Shown here: positions 31,446 through 42,652 of the stretch, piece after piece
How the letters are laid out: every line of letters begins with the position of its first letter
Position numbering within the stretch: the first letter of the stretch is position 1
Origin: Mugil cephalus
Lineage: Eukaryota > Chordata > Actinopteri > Mugiliformes > Mugilidae
Direction of reading: 5' to 3'
DNA: 64,000 nt
Assembly: GCF_022458985.1 (NCBI RefSeq)
Contig: NC_061790.1
Location: 17,836,397-17,900,396 of the forward strand
Notes under the pieces: generated by a model
The model's input: the letters and a program-made list of their open reading frames with translations, nothing else
Database searches by the model: none
Told to the model about the DNA's origin: nothing
Program-made: the position numbers and the translations under genes

Positions 31446-31603
31446 GTAAGAGGTGAGAATGACCTGGAATTCTTTGTATGTATGACTTATCTGTGTTATT
31501 TACAGACTTGACATTTGTCTGTACTCACGGAAAGAAATGTTATTTTGAATGCAGTTATTTCTTCATTATTGTCTCTAGAGCGAACTGTTTGTTGAGATTT
31601 CAG
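31446..31603 (+). other. Predicted 5'UTR intron of gene 5 (158 bp)
   Basis: Donor TAA|GTAAGA at 31445/31446 and acceptor GATTTCAG|G at 31603/31604, 12 bp before the ATG, as in gene 4. A second donor-like AG|GTGAGA lies 7 bp downstream. Confidence 0.5.
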
Positions 31604-31615
31604 GTGGGTGGTCTC

Positions 31616-32545
31616 ATGGAGTCTTTTAATATGACAGATTTAAACTGGAATTTCTGTCAAGTAAACAATGACATATTGTGCGTGTTTATTTATATTTTTC
31701 TTTCCTCAATCACTTCTGTGACAATATGTGGCAATCTTCTTGTGATAATCTCTATCATTTATTTTAAACAGCTCCACACTCCTACTAACTATCTTATCCT
31801 CTCCCTAGCAGTGGCTGACCTGCTAATAGGCGCTTTAATGTTTCCTTTTAATATGGCATTATCTCTAACAACATGCTTGTATCGGAACACTTTAAAATGC
31901 TTAATACAAAAGACCTTTGACTTTACAATCAGTTCCTCTTCCATTCTAAACTTGTGCTGCATTTCGATTGATAGATATTATGCAGTGTGCCATCCTTTAA
32001 TATATAAAACTAAATTAACCGATCATGTTTCCATGATGATGGGCCTGGGGAGCTGGGCTGTTTCAGTTTTATTTGGAATTTTGTACTTTGTAATTGAATC
32101 TTCTTATGATTTTTGTAACATAGAGTGTTTTGCCCTTATTGGTATTCTAGGTTTTTTAACATTTTATGTCCCAACAATAATATTGTTTTGTGTCTATTCT
32201 AAAATTCTACTTGTTGCACTGAAACAAGTATCCAGCCTCCAGAATGCAAGCTCTCAGTCTGGACCAGTTGCCAGTAAGAAGGAGAGAAAGGCAACCAAAA
32301 CAATGGCTATAGTCATGGGATTATTTATGATATGCTGGCTGCCTATTTTTATCGCTTACCCCTTTCGGCCTTTGAGTAACATTGTTGTTGATTTATTTGT
32401 GCCTTTTAACTGGTTTGCACTTTCAAATTCAATGTTCAATCCATTTATTTATGCTTTCTTCTACCGCTGGTTTAGATCAGCTTTCAGGATGATAATTTCT
32501 GGAAAAATATTTCAAGTTGATTTTGCTAACACAAATCTGCACTGA
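31616..32545 (+). CDS. Trace amine-associated receptor-like GPCR, gene 5
   Basis: A complete 309-residue receptor. The ATG at 31616 is preferred over the open frame from 31478 for the same splicing reason as gene 4. Seen: NMT glycosylation site (5-7), Cys14, Cys95 and Asp102 of TM3, DRY (119-121), ECL2 Cys167/Cys171, CWLP (240-243), Trp266 (7.40), NPFIY (275-279), AFFYRWFRSAFR and the C-terminus KIFQVDFANTNLH. It is the sister of gene 4, but ECL2 and TM5 have diverged (ESSYDFCNIECFALIG against DYYYDLCRIGCFFMSG), where ligand selectivity could change. Position 7.43 is Leu. Probably an olfactory amine receptor of the same subgroup. Confidence 0.92.
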   Translation: MESFNMTDLNWNFCQVNNDILCVFIYIFLSSITSVTICGNLLVIISIIYFKQLHTPTNYLILSLAVADLLIGALMFPFNMALSLTTCLYRNTLKCLIQKTFDFTISSSSILNLCCISIDRYYAVCHPLIYKTKLTDHVSMMMGLGSWAVSVLFGILYFVIESSYDFCNIECFALIGILGFLTFYVPTIILFCVYSKILLVALKQVSSLQNASSQSGPVASKKERKATKTMAIVMGLFMICWLPIFIAYPFRPLSNIVVDLFVPFNWFALSNSMFNPFIYAFFYRWFRSAFRMIISGKIFQVDFANTNLH

Positions 32546-32697
32546 CTGTTCACATGCATTACAATGAATATTAACAAAGATGTTCCATTCTGTCTTCTGT
32601 ACAGTATTTGTTTCATTTTTAGTTGTATTTTAGTATTTTTAGTTTCTTAGTTAAGTGTCCACAATATCGTAGAACATCTATTCTCTAAATAAAGTTT

Positions 32698-32940
32698 CTA
32701 GCATCCAGTCCCAGTCAGGATCAGTTGCCAGTAAGAAGGAGACAAAAGCCACAAAAAAGAATGGCGATAGTCATGGGATTATTTCTGACATGCTGGCTGC
32801 CTCTTTTTATCTGCCATCCTTTTTATTCTTTGAGTAACATTGTTTGTGATTTAATTGAACTGTTTAACTGGTTTGAACTTTCAAATTCAATGTTAAATCA
32901 ATTTGTTGATCCTTTCTAATCTGCATTGACTGTTTATGTA
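32698..32940 (+). pseudogene. Truncated TAAR-like tail (ICL3 to TM7), relic 5b
   Basis: Covers ICL3 to the end of TM7. A frame of about 65 codons keeps MAIVMGLFLTCWLP and LFNWFELSNSMLN, but the NPFIY motif reads NQFVD and the frame stops at 32917-32919. No TM1-5 precede it. It shares the FELSNSML variant with relic 4b (24969-25175), showing the two relics came from one ancestral fragment copied with genes 4 and 5. Confidence 0.88.
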
Positions 32941-33785
32941 CCTCATGTAACTGTTATGAAATAATAAAAACATGACTCAAATAACTGATTTAATTATTCT
33001 ATTATAATATTCAATTACTATATCATACATACTACCACAGTTTCATTGTTATGGTCTACATATGCTGCACATATGTCATTACATAATTGTCACTGTCACC
33101 TAGAAAAAGCAATGCATTAAAATAATACGTCAAAACACACATATATACATTTATAAATCACCATTTTTCTCTGTGCATTAAGATGTGGTTTTAACTAGAT
33201 ATTATGTATAAGCCCCCTACAAAGAGATTGTTGCAGTTTGTGATCTCAGTATCACCAGGACATTTATGTGTTTATCCAGACTATAGCTTACACTGTTACC
33301 ATCAATAGACCACAACCCATAACCATTTATTCCTAATGGAAAACATTCATGTACAGTCCTGACAAAACAAGCACAACAAAATCCCTGACTACGTCTACAA
33401 AACATACAGGGCAATTACATTTAAGAACAGACCACTTTTGCAGAATTGCAATTGTTGTGTCTTGTGTCTTGCTGTGTACCTCACCTCACATCCAATGACT
33501 CCTGACGCCTATGCCCCGGGGTCTCCTCCTGATTTGCGGTTCCCATAAGCCTCCAAAGGGTAAGATAAGATAACACAAGATAGGTGCACAGTTATATATA
33601 GTACAATGCATGGAGAAATGTATTTTAGTACCTGTGGCTAGTGGTAAAAAAAAAAAAAAAAAAGCAATACATTAAAAACAGTAATAATTACACATAGCAC
33701 ACAGTATAAGAATATAAGTATAGATGCATAATTGAGAAAAGTCAAATACAATAAAATATAAATTGTAGGCTTAAAATGTAAACTT
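32941..33785. other. Intergenic; duplication flank and A-run
   Basis: The stretch to about 33320 matches the flank of gene 4. An A-run lies at 33644-33663, without a recognisable element before it. No gene. Confidence 0.5.
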
Positions 33786-33789
33786 AAAG

Positions 33790-35340
33790 GGGGCTAGCAG
33801 TTAAGGCTCAGAGTTGAGCAGATGAATGGCATGGGGATACAAACTCTTTTTTCAGCCTCTCAGTATTTTTCCTCATACAGCGGAAATACTGGCCTGATGG
33901 CAGTAGGGAGAGTGTCCTGGGTGTCTGGGTTGTGCCAGGATCTTAACCTGCAGCATTTTGTATAAATGTCCTACACGTTTGGGAGGGGGGTTCTGATGAT
34001 CTGCTCCACTGAATGGAACACCCATTTGAGGGCCAGAAAGTCCTGCCTGGTGTAGTTTCCCATCTAGATGTTGATGCTCCCACACAAGATGCTCTTAATC
34101 GTGCAGGTGTAAAAGTTCCTGAGCACCTTGAGAGGGAGCTTAAAGTCTTTAAGGCATCCAGACACTGTCTGGCCTTCTTCACAGCGGTTTTCAGGTTTTG
34201 AGTCAATGACATGTCCTATGAGATGGTCACTCCCAGGTAGCTGAAAGTGTCCACGGTTTCCACCTCAGAGCCACTGATAATGTGTGGATGTGTTCTGGTG
34301 TTTCCTGCTGAAGTCCACTATAAGCTCCTTTGTTTTATAGACGTTCTGCAGGAGGTGGTTCTCCAGGCACCAGTCCACCAGATGGGAGACTCCCCTCTTG
34401 TAGGCTGTCTCGTCATTGTCTCAACTATTGTGGTCTTCTTAAAGTAGTGTGGGATGCCATCTGATCCAGCCACTTTCCTGGTGTTTACATTTTTAAACAC
34501 CCTCCTCATGTTACCATCACAGTGAGCATCTGCTACCGTCAGGCAGGGAGTGCAGTGGGCAGTTGGTTTCCCGACTCAAAGTGTGGAAAGAAAGTTCAAT
34601 TAGTCAGCCTGAGAAGCATCAGCACTCAATGGAGGTTTAAGTCCATGATAGTGCGTAGTCCCTGCCATTGTCCAATCTTTGGTCATAGCCTCTTTCACTC
34701 TGTGGACACTGTAAGTGGCCGACTTATGGCCGGAAGGCAGAGCATCTTATCCGATTTATTCAACCATGGCTTCAGGTTTGAAAAAGTCCTGATGGTCCCC
34801 CTTGGTGCGGTATCATCCACTACTTTTCCAATAAATCCCACAACCACTTCCGTAAACTCCTCAAGTCTCCATCTGCACTGCTGTGAAACATGTCCCAGTG
34901 GACTAAATCCAGTGCACCTTGCAGAGTGGCCTCTGATTAATTGGTCCACCGCGTCACTTCTCTCACTTCAAGGAGTTCCAGCTTCAGCCTTTGTTTGTAT
35001 TGAGCATGAGAAAAATAGCAGTATGATCTGACTTTCCAAAGTGGGGAAATGGACTTTGCTTTGTAGCCTACTTTAAAAGGAGAGTAGCAGTGGTCTAGAG
35101 TCCTTTCTCCTCTGGTGGGGCAGTTGGTGTGTTGAGTAAATTCTGGTCTCACCTTTTTCAAATTGGCACTGTTAAAGTCCCTGGTTATAATGAGGGCCGC
35201 TTTACGCTGGCTAGCTCAAAGGGTGAATATTGCCTTATGGAGCTCAGATAGTAGATACTGGGGTGGAATATAAACAGCGCTGATGATGACCAGCGTAAAC
35301 TTGCAGGGCAAGTAGTGGGGGCATTATAAGGTTAGAAGGT
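33790..35340 (-). mobile_element. Rex1-like LINE, minus strand, internally deleted
   Basis: Minus-strand pieces run in order: endonuclease end with RGERTLDHCYSPFK (about 35090-35140) preceded by AVYIPPQYLL-like residues (about 35250); linker with VVGFIGKVVDDTAPRGTIRT (about 34800-34860); RT start with NVNTRKVAGSDGIPHYFKKT (about 34430-34490), joined directly to the later KTKELIVDF-type region, so the RT core is missing; and the C-terminal end with NLKTAVKKARQCLDALKTL (about 34140-34200). Dead copy. Confidence 0.72.
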
Positions 35341-35379
35341 TAGGTAAGCAGTGGTTCTATTGTAAGCTTTCTCTGAACC

Positions 35380-36680
35380 TCATTCAAGCTGTGTGTAACT
35401 GTGATGCTGTCTTTTTGGGTAACGACTCTTACACCCATAGGTGAGGACTGGAATGAAGCTAGACTGGTAATTCAAAAATATTGCCTTACAGCTCAGCTCA
35501 CTTTTCATGACATTCCCATAAAGTGCCCTCATTACTGCAGCAGCTGCACCACACTGTCTGTCCATATCTTGCTCCATTTTATCATCACTTGCAAACAGCA
35601 CCCCGAGATACTTTAACGCCTTCACTTGAGGCAGGAACACACCCCCAACTTTTCCGGCAGAGCACAGTACCCTTACACATGGAGGTGCTGACCCTCATTC
35701 CAACAAGCAATAACTTTGTAAGGGCAAAGAGCTGATCTATTATTCCACGACCAGGATGGAATCTGCATTGCTCCTCCTGATTTTGAAGTTAGACTACAGT
35801 TCAGTTACTCCTTTCCAGCATCCAGGAATAAACTTTCCCTTTGAGGCTGAGTAGTGTGATAGTCCCATAGCTGAAGCACACCCTCTGGTCCCAGTGTTTT
35901 AAAGATGGGCACCACCACCCTCTGCCACTCCAAAGCACTATCCTAGACTTCCATGACACACAGAATAGGCAAGTCAACCAAGACAGCCCAAAAATAACCA
36001 GAGCCTTCAGCATCTCAGGGTAAATCTGGTCTGCCCCAGGTGCCTTGTCATTGATGAGCTTGCCTGAGTCCTCAGACAATGCCTCATTCTTAAAGATTGG
36101 TGGCAGTGTACCAACCTCTTCTGCAGTAAACAATGATTTGAACATGGCTCACGTCCCCAGCATCCCACAAAATACATGAGAAACTCTTCCAGGTAGGAAC
36201 TGAAGATCTTACGAACAGAGGCCTCTGCAAGTTGTTCCAAGTTCACCCCCATTATGAGTTTGGGTTTACCAGGTCTGACTGGTGGCTTTCCCCACCACCT
36301 AAAACAATTCACCACCAGGTGGTCATCAGTTGACAGCTCTGCACCTCTCTTCAACCAAACATCCAGGACGTATGGCTGCAGATCTGTGACGTGACCACAA
36401 TGTTCATCATTGCGTCCAAGAAGGTCGGATACTCTGAACTTCTATCACAGACTACCCCCAGCAATTTGTAATCACATAAAGGCGACCCCCTTGTTCATCA
36501 AGGAGAACTCCTGCACAGAAGCACCCAGCCAGGTGTGTGGATACTTGTGAGTATCCCCTCTCCCGCCCAGCACATCTCAACCTGGGAAGCTATGAATCAC
36601 ACTGGAGCCTCACACTTGTCAGGAGCCTCACCTGAGACCAATTTGCCTTGGGAGACCCTATCAGAGGCTTCCGTTGGGGT
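35380..36680 (-). mobile_element. LINE A copy 3 (RTE-like), minus strand
   Basis: From right to left: leader (CCAATTTGCCTTGGGAGACC at 36638-36657, reverse of the family leader), early endonuclease (about 36450-36560), endonuclease end with KRGAELSTDDHLVVNCFRWW (about 36290-36350), RT with DKAPGADQIYPEMLKAL (about 36000-36050), and the region with KYLGVLFASDDKMEQDMDRQ (about 35550-35610). Broken throughout. The right part (from about 36450) is also present upstream of gene 7 at 53508-53700, so this LINE was in place before the gene 6/7 duplication. Confidence 0.75.
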
Positions 36681-36714
36681 CAACACCCGGATCACAAAGT
36701 GCATCCCTGTGCCT

Positions 36715-36880
36715 ACTTATGCTTCCCAGACCTAAACCTTATAGAACACTTCTGGGATAATATGGTTCAGTCTATCTGACACCACCAGGTTGCACCTGGA
36801 ACTGTCCAGGACCTCAGTGACACCCTGGTCCAGATCTGGGGGAAGATACCCAGGATATCATCCGTTGTATGTGTAAATCT
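36715..36880 (+). mobile_element. Tc1/mariner transposase C-terminal relic
   Basis: Forward reading gives PDLNLIEHFWDNMVQSI, then VAPGTVQDLSDTLVQIWGKI, matching the end of Tc1 transposases (SPDLNPIEHLW), with the third catalytic Glu kept in the IEHFW motif. A duplicate lies at about 53735-53870 upstream of gene 7. Confidence 0.72.
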
Positions 36881-37080
36881 AAAGATTCACACATTCTGCT
36901 GTACGCACTACATTGACAGTATTTTTGTATTGCATAGTATTAGTTTGTAAAAGTTAGCATGTGTTATGTGTTTCTATGACTTACAAGGCATAATTATCAA
37001 GGTATATTAGATGGCAGGGTGGACATAAAATAAAAAAAGAAAATAGATGTTGAATGCACAACGACATCACGTATGGTCTC

Positions 37081-37165
37081 ACATATAGTAATTGTCTCAG
37101 CAAATTATTAATTAATTAATTATTAAATTAGCTGGGAAATTTTAAGAGTTACAGTCAAGTCCAAA
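37081..37165 (+). promoter_or_regulatory. Promoter relic of pseudogene 6
   Basis: An ATTA-rich run (about 37104-37130), a TATA-like AAATTTTAAGAG (about 37137-37148) and CAGTCAAGTCC (37155-37165), shared with genes 7 and 8. The splice donor seen in genes 7 and 8 (GTGTAAGTA) is missing here. Confidence 0.45.
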
Positions 37166-37312
37166 GCCTCTGCTGAGAATGAGTGAGACACAGAGCTGCC
37201 AGCAAGACTTCATGTAGTGAGAAAATGCATCTCGTTAACAAAATTGTCTTGTCTTGGCGTATTCTCACTAGAAGAAATGTTTCTTTGAATCCTGTTAGAT
37301 TTCTCCAGCATT

Positions 37313-38226
37313 ATGCAGTTTTCCAATACAACAGGTAATGACTTGAACTGGTATTTCTGTCAGTCAGAAAATTACTTATGTGTATATTTTTCTTTCCTTG
37401 TTGACTGCAGTGACAATATGTGTCAATCTTCTTGTGCTTATCTCTATCATTTATTTTAAACAGCTCCATACTCCTACTAACTACCTTATCCTCTCCCCAG
37501 CAGTGAGCTAGAGCTTTAATCTTTCCTTTTAATATGGCATTTTCTCTAACAACGTGTATGTATCAGAACAATACACCATGCAAAATAAGAAATGCCTTTG
37601 ACTTTATAATCAGTTCATCTTCTGTTATACACTTGTGCTGAATTTCTATTGATAGATATTATGCAGTGTGCCATCCTCTGATGTATAACAGTAAATTGAC
37701 TGATCATTTTTCCATGATGATGGGCCTGGGGAGCTGGGCTATTGCAGTTTTATATGGAATTTGTTTCTTTGTAATGGAGTATTATTATGATTTAGGTAGA
37801 ATAGAAGATTTTTTTATGAGTGGTGTTGTATCCATTTTAGCATTTTATGTCCCAACAATAATACTGCTCTGTGTCTACGCTAAAATTCTACTTGTTGCAC
37901 TGAAACAAGTATCCAGCCTCCAGAATGCAACCTCTCAGTCTGGGCCGGTTGCCAGTAAGAAGGAGAGAAAGGCAACCAAAACAATGGGTATAGTCATGGG
38001 ATTATTTTTGATATGCTGGCTGCCTATTTTTATCTCTTACCCCTTTTACACTTTGAGTAACATTGTTGTTGCATTAGTTGAACCCTTTAACTGGTTTGCT
38101 CTTTCAAATTCACTGTTCAATCCATTTATTTATGCGTTCTTCTACCACTGGTTTAGATCAGCTTTCAGGATGGTGATTTCTGGAAAAATATTTCAAGGTG
38201 ATTTTACTAACACAAATCTGCACTGA
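37313..38226 (+). pseudogene. TAAR-like receptor pseudogene 6
   Basis: Homologous to genes 7 and 8 along its whole length, but disabled. It lost about 8 bp in TM1 (after TTATGTGT near 37383), about 11 bp in TM2 (CAGTGAGCTAGAGC near 37500-37513) and has TGA for a Cys codon in TM3 (near 37638-37640). The C-terminal 186 codons (37666-38226) stay open, with CWLP, FNWFALSNS and NPFIYAFFYHWFRSAFR. Both ECL2 cysteines are replaced (DLGRIEDFF where siblings have DLCRIECFF), so even the open part is no longer under normal constraint. The original start is the ATG at 37313, equivalent to that of gene 7. A loss after duplication from the gene 7 unit is the simplest reading. Confidence 0.93.
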
Positions 38227-38539
38227 CTCTTAATGTGCATAATTACAATAAATATTAACAAAGACGTTCCATTCAGTCTTTATTTTATTTATTTCATAAA
38301 TGTGTTAGGCTTAAGGGTTGTCTCAAACTTCCTTTTTTGTATGTGTGGGTAGCTGCAACTGTACTGTACACATCTGTTGGCTGTCTGCCAACATTTCACA
38401 CCATCTTCTTGATGAACTTTTTTCCCCTCCGAGAATTGTGCTCTGTGTCTTCCGTTTGTAAGATTTTAGAAGCTGCCTTCTTTGGGTTTGATGCTGTCCT
38501 ATCCATTGTGGCCCTGTATGCAGTATACAATCCTTGAAG

Positions 38540-38746
38540 GGATATGAATATTATTAGTATTCTGTCATGGAATTCAGGGGGCCTCAATTCCCTCCAGAAG
38601 CGTACCAGCTCTTTAAGGCTTCTATACAGAACTTTGAATAATTATTTTGCATTTATACAGGAGTTGCACTTTCTGGGAGTTAATGTGCATAGATTTCAAT
38701 ATAGAGACTATCAGATGATTGCTTCTTCCTGCCATACCAAAAGGAG
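38540..38746 (+). mobile_element. L1-type LINE fragment, left part (interrupted by the retrovirus-like element)
   Basis: Forward reading from 38544 gives MNIISILSWNSGGLNSLQKR then LLYRTLNNYFAFIQELHFLG, the start of an L1 ORF2 endonuclease (WNVRGLN and LQETH motifs). It stops at 38746 and resumes at 45003. The first ~40 bp are also found downstream of gene 7 (about 55870-55910). Confidence 0.75.
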
Positions 38747-39100
38747 TGTTGTATATTGATGTGCTGAAGAAAGAAGTGATCACCGCTGACAAGTCTTATC
38801 TTGCATTTAAAAAGGTTTATTTACAAGAAAGAACAATGTCAAACTCTTGCCGAATCTGAGAGAGCTTCTGGCCAATCATCGAATCCCCTCTCTCGTTCAG
38901 CTCCCACAGTCACCTTATATAGGATGGTCATCCCCGAGAACCCCCTTACACAAACAAAACTTTAGGTCTTATGTCCTGGTTAGTTTTACGAACTAGCATT
39001 TGGTAAATGACCCTTTGACCTTTGAACTTTATACACACTTCACAAACCCCCAAACACAGGAAAGGGACAGAAGAGAAAAACAAGAAGATAATATACTACA
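38747..39100 (-). repeat. 3' LTR of the retrovirus-like element
   Basis: 354 bp; plus-strand ends TGTTGTATATTG and ATATACTACA. Nearly identical to 44645-44998. A TATA-like CCTTATATAGG (about 38931-38941) and an AATAAA-type signal occur on the appropriate sides when read on the minus strand. Confidence 0.92.
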
Positions 39101-39930
39101 TATTTCCCCCCTTCAAGGCTCCTAGAGTCTCGACCACCAAAAAACACATACACACATTCAAACACAAAAACATATTCATTGTTATAACAGAAAGATATGT
39201 CCTTCTTACAGTGCCAGTTACAGCACAACCCTTAACAATACAACAAATTCATGGAGTGTGAGAGCGAAAACCTATCAGACAGTCATCTTTCTTAAAATGT
39301 CCACCTTTCAATCTAGACAGGAAATTCTCTCACGGCCCCTCTGTCTAAGGCGACCACACAGTAGTACTCCAAGCCTACTAAAAAAGAAGGATTTCTAAAC
39401 TTTATAGGGAAATATCTTAAGCAGAGTATATATATGGATACCTCAGAAAATAAATCAAAACCATATCCAACATCAGGCTGGTCGACCCATCGGACCCTCC
39501 ATTGGACCTTTCCCTTCCTAGCATTACTTTCCTTAAACACCCCGAAAACAAAAAGAAAACAACTGAGGTTCCAATACATCCACTTTCTTAACAAACACAT
39601 AACTCAATTACATTCATTACAACATTGACAAAACAAAAGTGTGTTGCACTGTGATTCTTTTCCACTTTGCTCCATTCGTTTCCCACTGGCACTGCAAAGC
39701 TTCATCACAGTGTCCTAGTTCAGGGTCCTTCAGTCCCCGAGCATCCAGCTTCTCACATTGATCCTCCTTCAATATCCTTCTAAGTGGAGAAAAGACAGCA
39801 CACCAGTATCTTTGCAAACATTAAAACAAATAGACACAATATATTTAAAAACAAACATCAACACACACACATTTCTCCCTTGACTCTGTGGATGATAAAC
39901 TGCCCCAAGACCCCGTTTAATCCCCAATTT

Positions 39931-40522
39931 TTATAAGATCAGTTTCACAGTTTTATCCACAAACTCCTTCCCGTTATCCGAAGATATTCGATCAGGAAGT
40001 CCCCACCTGCTTATGACCTCCCTGCACAGAAACTTTGCAACTGACTGAGCATCCTTTCGCTTAGTTGGACAAGCTTTAGGCCATCGTGAAAATCTATCCA
40101 CGACGACCAACATGTACCTCTTACCTCCAACTGGTTTTATCATATCGACAAAATCCACCACCAACTCACGCATTGGATCCCTTGGCGTTGGAATATGACC
40201 TGGAGGAACCATCACACCCCTCCTGATTTCTCCAAAGACCAGTAGAATCCTGTGTTGCCCCTCGATCTACCCACAACTGTTTATCCACCTCAGAGACAGC
40301 TTCCTGCATTAAGACCACATCTTTCACTGTAATCTTATCCTCCAAATCTACTTCATGTGTGACCAAGAAAACTTTACCCAACTTCTCAGCTCCTGTCACT
40401 GCTTTTGCAGCCTCATCAGCCGCTCTATTACCCTGAGTGACTCTTGACACATCCTTCTTATGAGCTGCACATTTAGCTATTGCTATTTCTTTAGGTTTCA
40501 TCATAGCATGGAGAAGTTTCAT
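39931..40522 (-). mobile_element. Integrase-core and preceding region of the retrovirus-like fossil
   Basis: Minus strand: YMLVVVDRFSRWPKACPTKR and RWGLPDRISSDNGKEF contain integrase core motifs including both visible catalytic Asp regions. The preceding stretch (about 40250-40520) has AHKKDVSRVTQGNRAADEAA, the end of an RNase H/connection region. Fossil part only. Confidence 0.8.
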
Positions 40523-41451
40523 TATCTGAGTGTGATGCTGTATTGGGAACCATCTGTTTTCTTAAACCCTCGATTTTTCCATACCAATCCAAACAAATGA
40601 CACACATTATGAGCATATGCAGAATCTGTATAGACCGTCACACGCTTGCCTTCCGCTAAAAGACATGCTTCAGTTAACCCCACCAATTCAGCAAGCTGCG
40701 CTGATGCAGGCTGCGGTACCACTTCCGCTTTCTCAACAACAAATCCTGTTCCCTGGGCTTTTACCACCGCATAACCAGCACTCAAATTATCTCCCTCACG
40801 ATAACAGGACCCATCAGTCCAATACTCTAAATCTGCCTCACGCAGTGGGAGAGCTTTCAAATCTGACCTTAATCTTGAGTATTTCTCTGCTTCTTGAACA
40901 CAATCATGTGGTTCACCATCTTCTGGAGTTGGCAAATTCTCAGCTGGATTTATCGTAACACATCTGACTAATGTGACATCCTCCTGTTCTAAAAGCCTAT
41001 TATAGTCTCTAAGTCTAGGCATGGTCAATGTATACCTGCCATAGTTCAAAAGATTTCTGAGACTATGATGAGTAAGAATTGTCACTGGATATCCCCTCGT
41101 GACCGAAGATGCTTTGTCATACATTAAATAGACTCCCACCATTGCTCTATAACACAGTGGTAGTCCAAGTTCAATATCTGAGTAAGCAGTAGAATAATAT
41201 GAAATAGGTTGAGGACTGGTCCCTGTACCTGTTGGCTGACAAAGAACTGCACATGCATATTTTCCTCCAGCTGAGGTAGATACGTACAACAGAAAATTCT
41301 TAGAATAGTCTGGAAGTGCTAATGCTGGAGCTTCTTGTAACCTCTGTTTAATCGTTTCAAAGGCTAATAAACCATCCTGTGTCCAGAGAAGATTACAATG
41401 AAGTTGAGTACTCCCAGTATCTTTAATCATAGCCCTTAAAGGTCCTGTCAA
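40522..41451 (-). mobile_element. RT-end and RNase H region of the retrovirus-like fossil
   Basis: Minus strand: LLWTQDGLLAFETIKQRL (RT C-terminal/connection), DYSKNFLLYVSTSAGGKYAC and RNase H with YWTDGSCYREG, LAELVGLTEAC and VYTDSAYAHNV. These are characteristic of retroviral pol of the gamma/epsilon kind. Confidence 0.82.
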
Positions 41452-41728
41452 ACTTGCATAATCTTCAATCCATGCCGAAGAGTAACCAGTGATACTGAGG
41501 AATGTCAGTACTCTGCCAAGGTTTATACTCCAAATTCTGACCTCTTATGACAACTGGACACATCTTACCAGGCTTCTTCTCTTTCCTTGAACGCAGTTCA
41601 TATTCCTTGTCCAATTTTTGGGAACCTGTTTTCTGCCCTTTTTTCTTCTGAATCTGCAGTTCTTGTAATTGGTCTTCTAATGCCTTCCTTCCTTTTGGTG
41701 TAGTGCATTTGTCCAGACATCTACAGCA

Positions 41729-42652
41729 TCAATCTATATTCTCTTCAACTTCTCTTAAAGTCTGTCGTCTTTCTTCTTCTCTATAAGCAGTTTTTATCTT
41801 AGCAGACTTCAAAAGAGTAGGACTCTCACTTTCCAAATCTTCATCACTGTCATCATTTTCACTTTCATTTCCACTTCCACTTTCAACTTCACTTTCATCT
41901 CTCAGTTCCATTCTTCTTCCTGTTTTACCTCCTCTTCTTTCCGCTCTGGCCAGTAGTCGTCTGACTGCTGGATCATATCCTCCCATGGCTTCTTCTTCAT
42001 CACTCCGATCCTCCACTTCTCCAAAATCCATCCTTTTAATTCTCAATCGTCCTCCGGTCTCCAAACGTGTCGTTTTCTTTTTACTTTTTGTACTTGGATA
42101 CATCCTAATAGTTGTCTCTGCTTTCCCCACTTCTATAACCTGCTCAGCCTCATTCTTAATGTGGTAATTGCCCTCTTGACTAATTACCGGAAGCTGAGGA
42201 TAAACTTCCCTGAGCTCCATCTCCTTCTTATACGGCAGAGGTCTCTGTACTGGAACTACATGTGAAAAGGGTGCATCAATCTCTGCCATTAACTTCTCTG
42301 TTTTCTTCACATTCTTTTTCATTTCATCTACCGTCTTCTCTTCACAGTCTTTCTTCATCTCCATCCATTTCTGTCCCTCCTTCTCAAACAACTGGAGAAT
42401 GCCAAGCTCCGTTTGTCTCTTCTGTTTACGTCTTTCACCTTTTCTTCCTTTCTTTTCGTCTGCCTTATATGTGGTCACAAGCACCTGTATTGTTTTTATT
42501 ACTTCTGGATTAAAGGTTCCTATCACTGGCCATGGTTGCTCAATTTCAGGCCAACGCTTACACCATTTCTGTGACATCTTTGCAATACCTTTAATTAAAG
42601 AATTATTCTTCTGAACTACCTCAACAGGAGTAGTTACTTTTGAGTTATCCAT
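41729..42652 (-). mobile_element. gag-like region of the retrovirus-like fossil
   Basis: A 307-codon minus-strand frame, rich in Lys and Glu. It has WPVIGTFNPEVIKTIQVLV near the N-terminus, as in gag matrix regions of fish retroviruses, then a proline-containing VPVQRPLPYKKEMELREVYP-like part and an acidic C-terminus. Assignment rests mainly on position between leader and pol. Confidence 0.6.

Noticed and set aside
31478-31615. 46-residue N-terminal extension of gene 5
   Set aside because: Same reason as for gene 4; the extension is poorly matched between the two genes.
32725-32919. 64-codon frame as a small receptor-like gene
   Set aside because: Contains only TM6-TM7 with NQFVD for NPFIY; a truncated relic.
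34522-35031. 169-codon plus-strand frame
   Set aside because: Antisense shadow of the minus-strand Rex1-like LINE; no domain of its own.
37666-38226. 186-codon open frame as a short functional receptor
   Set aside because: It is the 3' part of a pseudogene lacking TM1-3, with both ECL2 cysteines lost.
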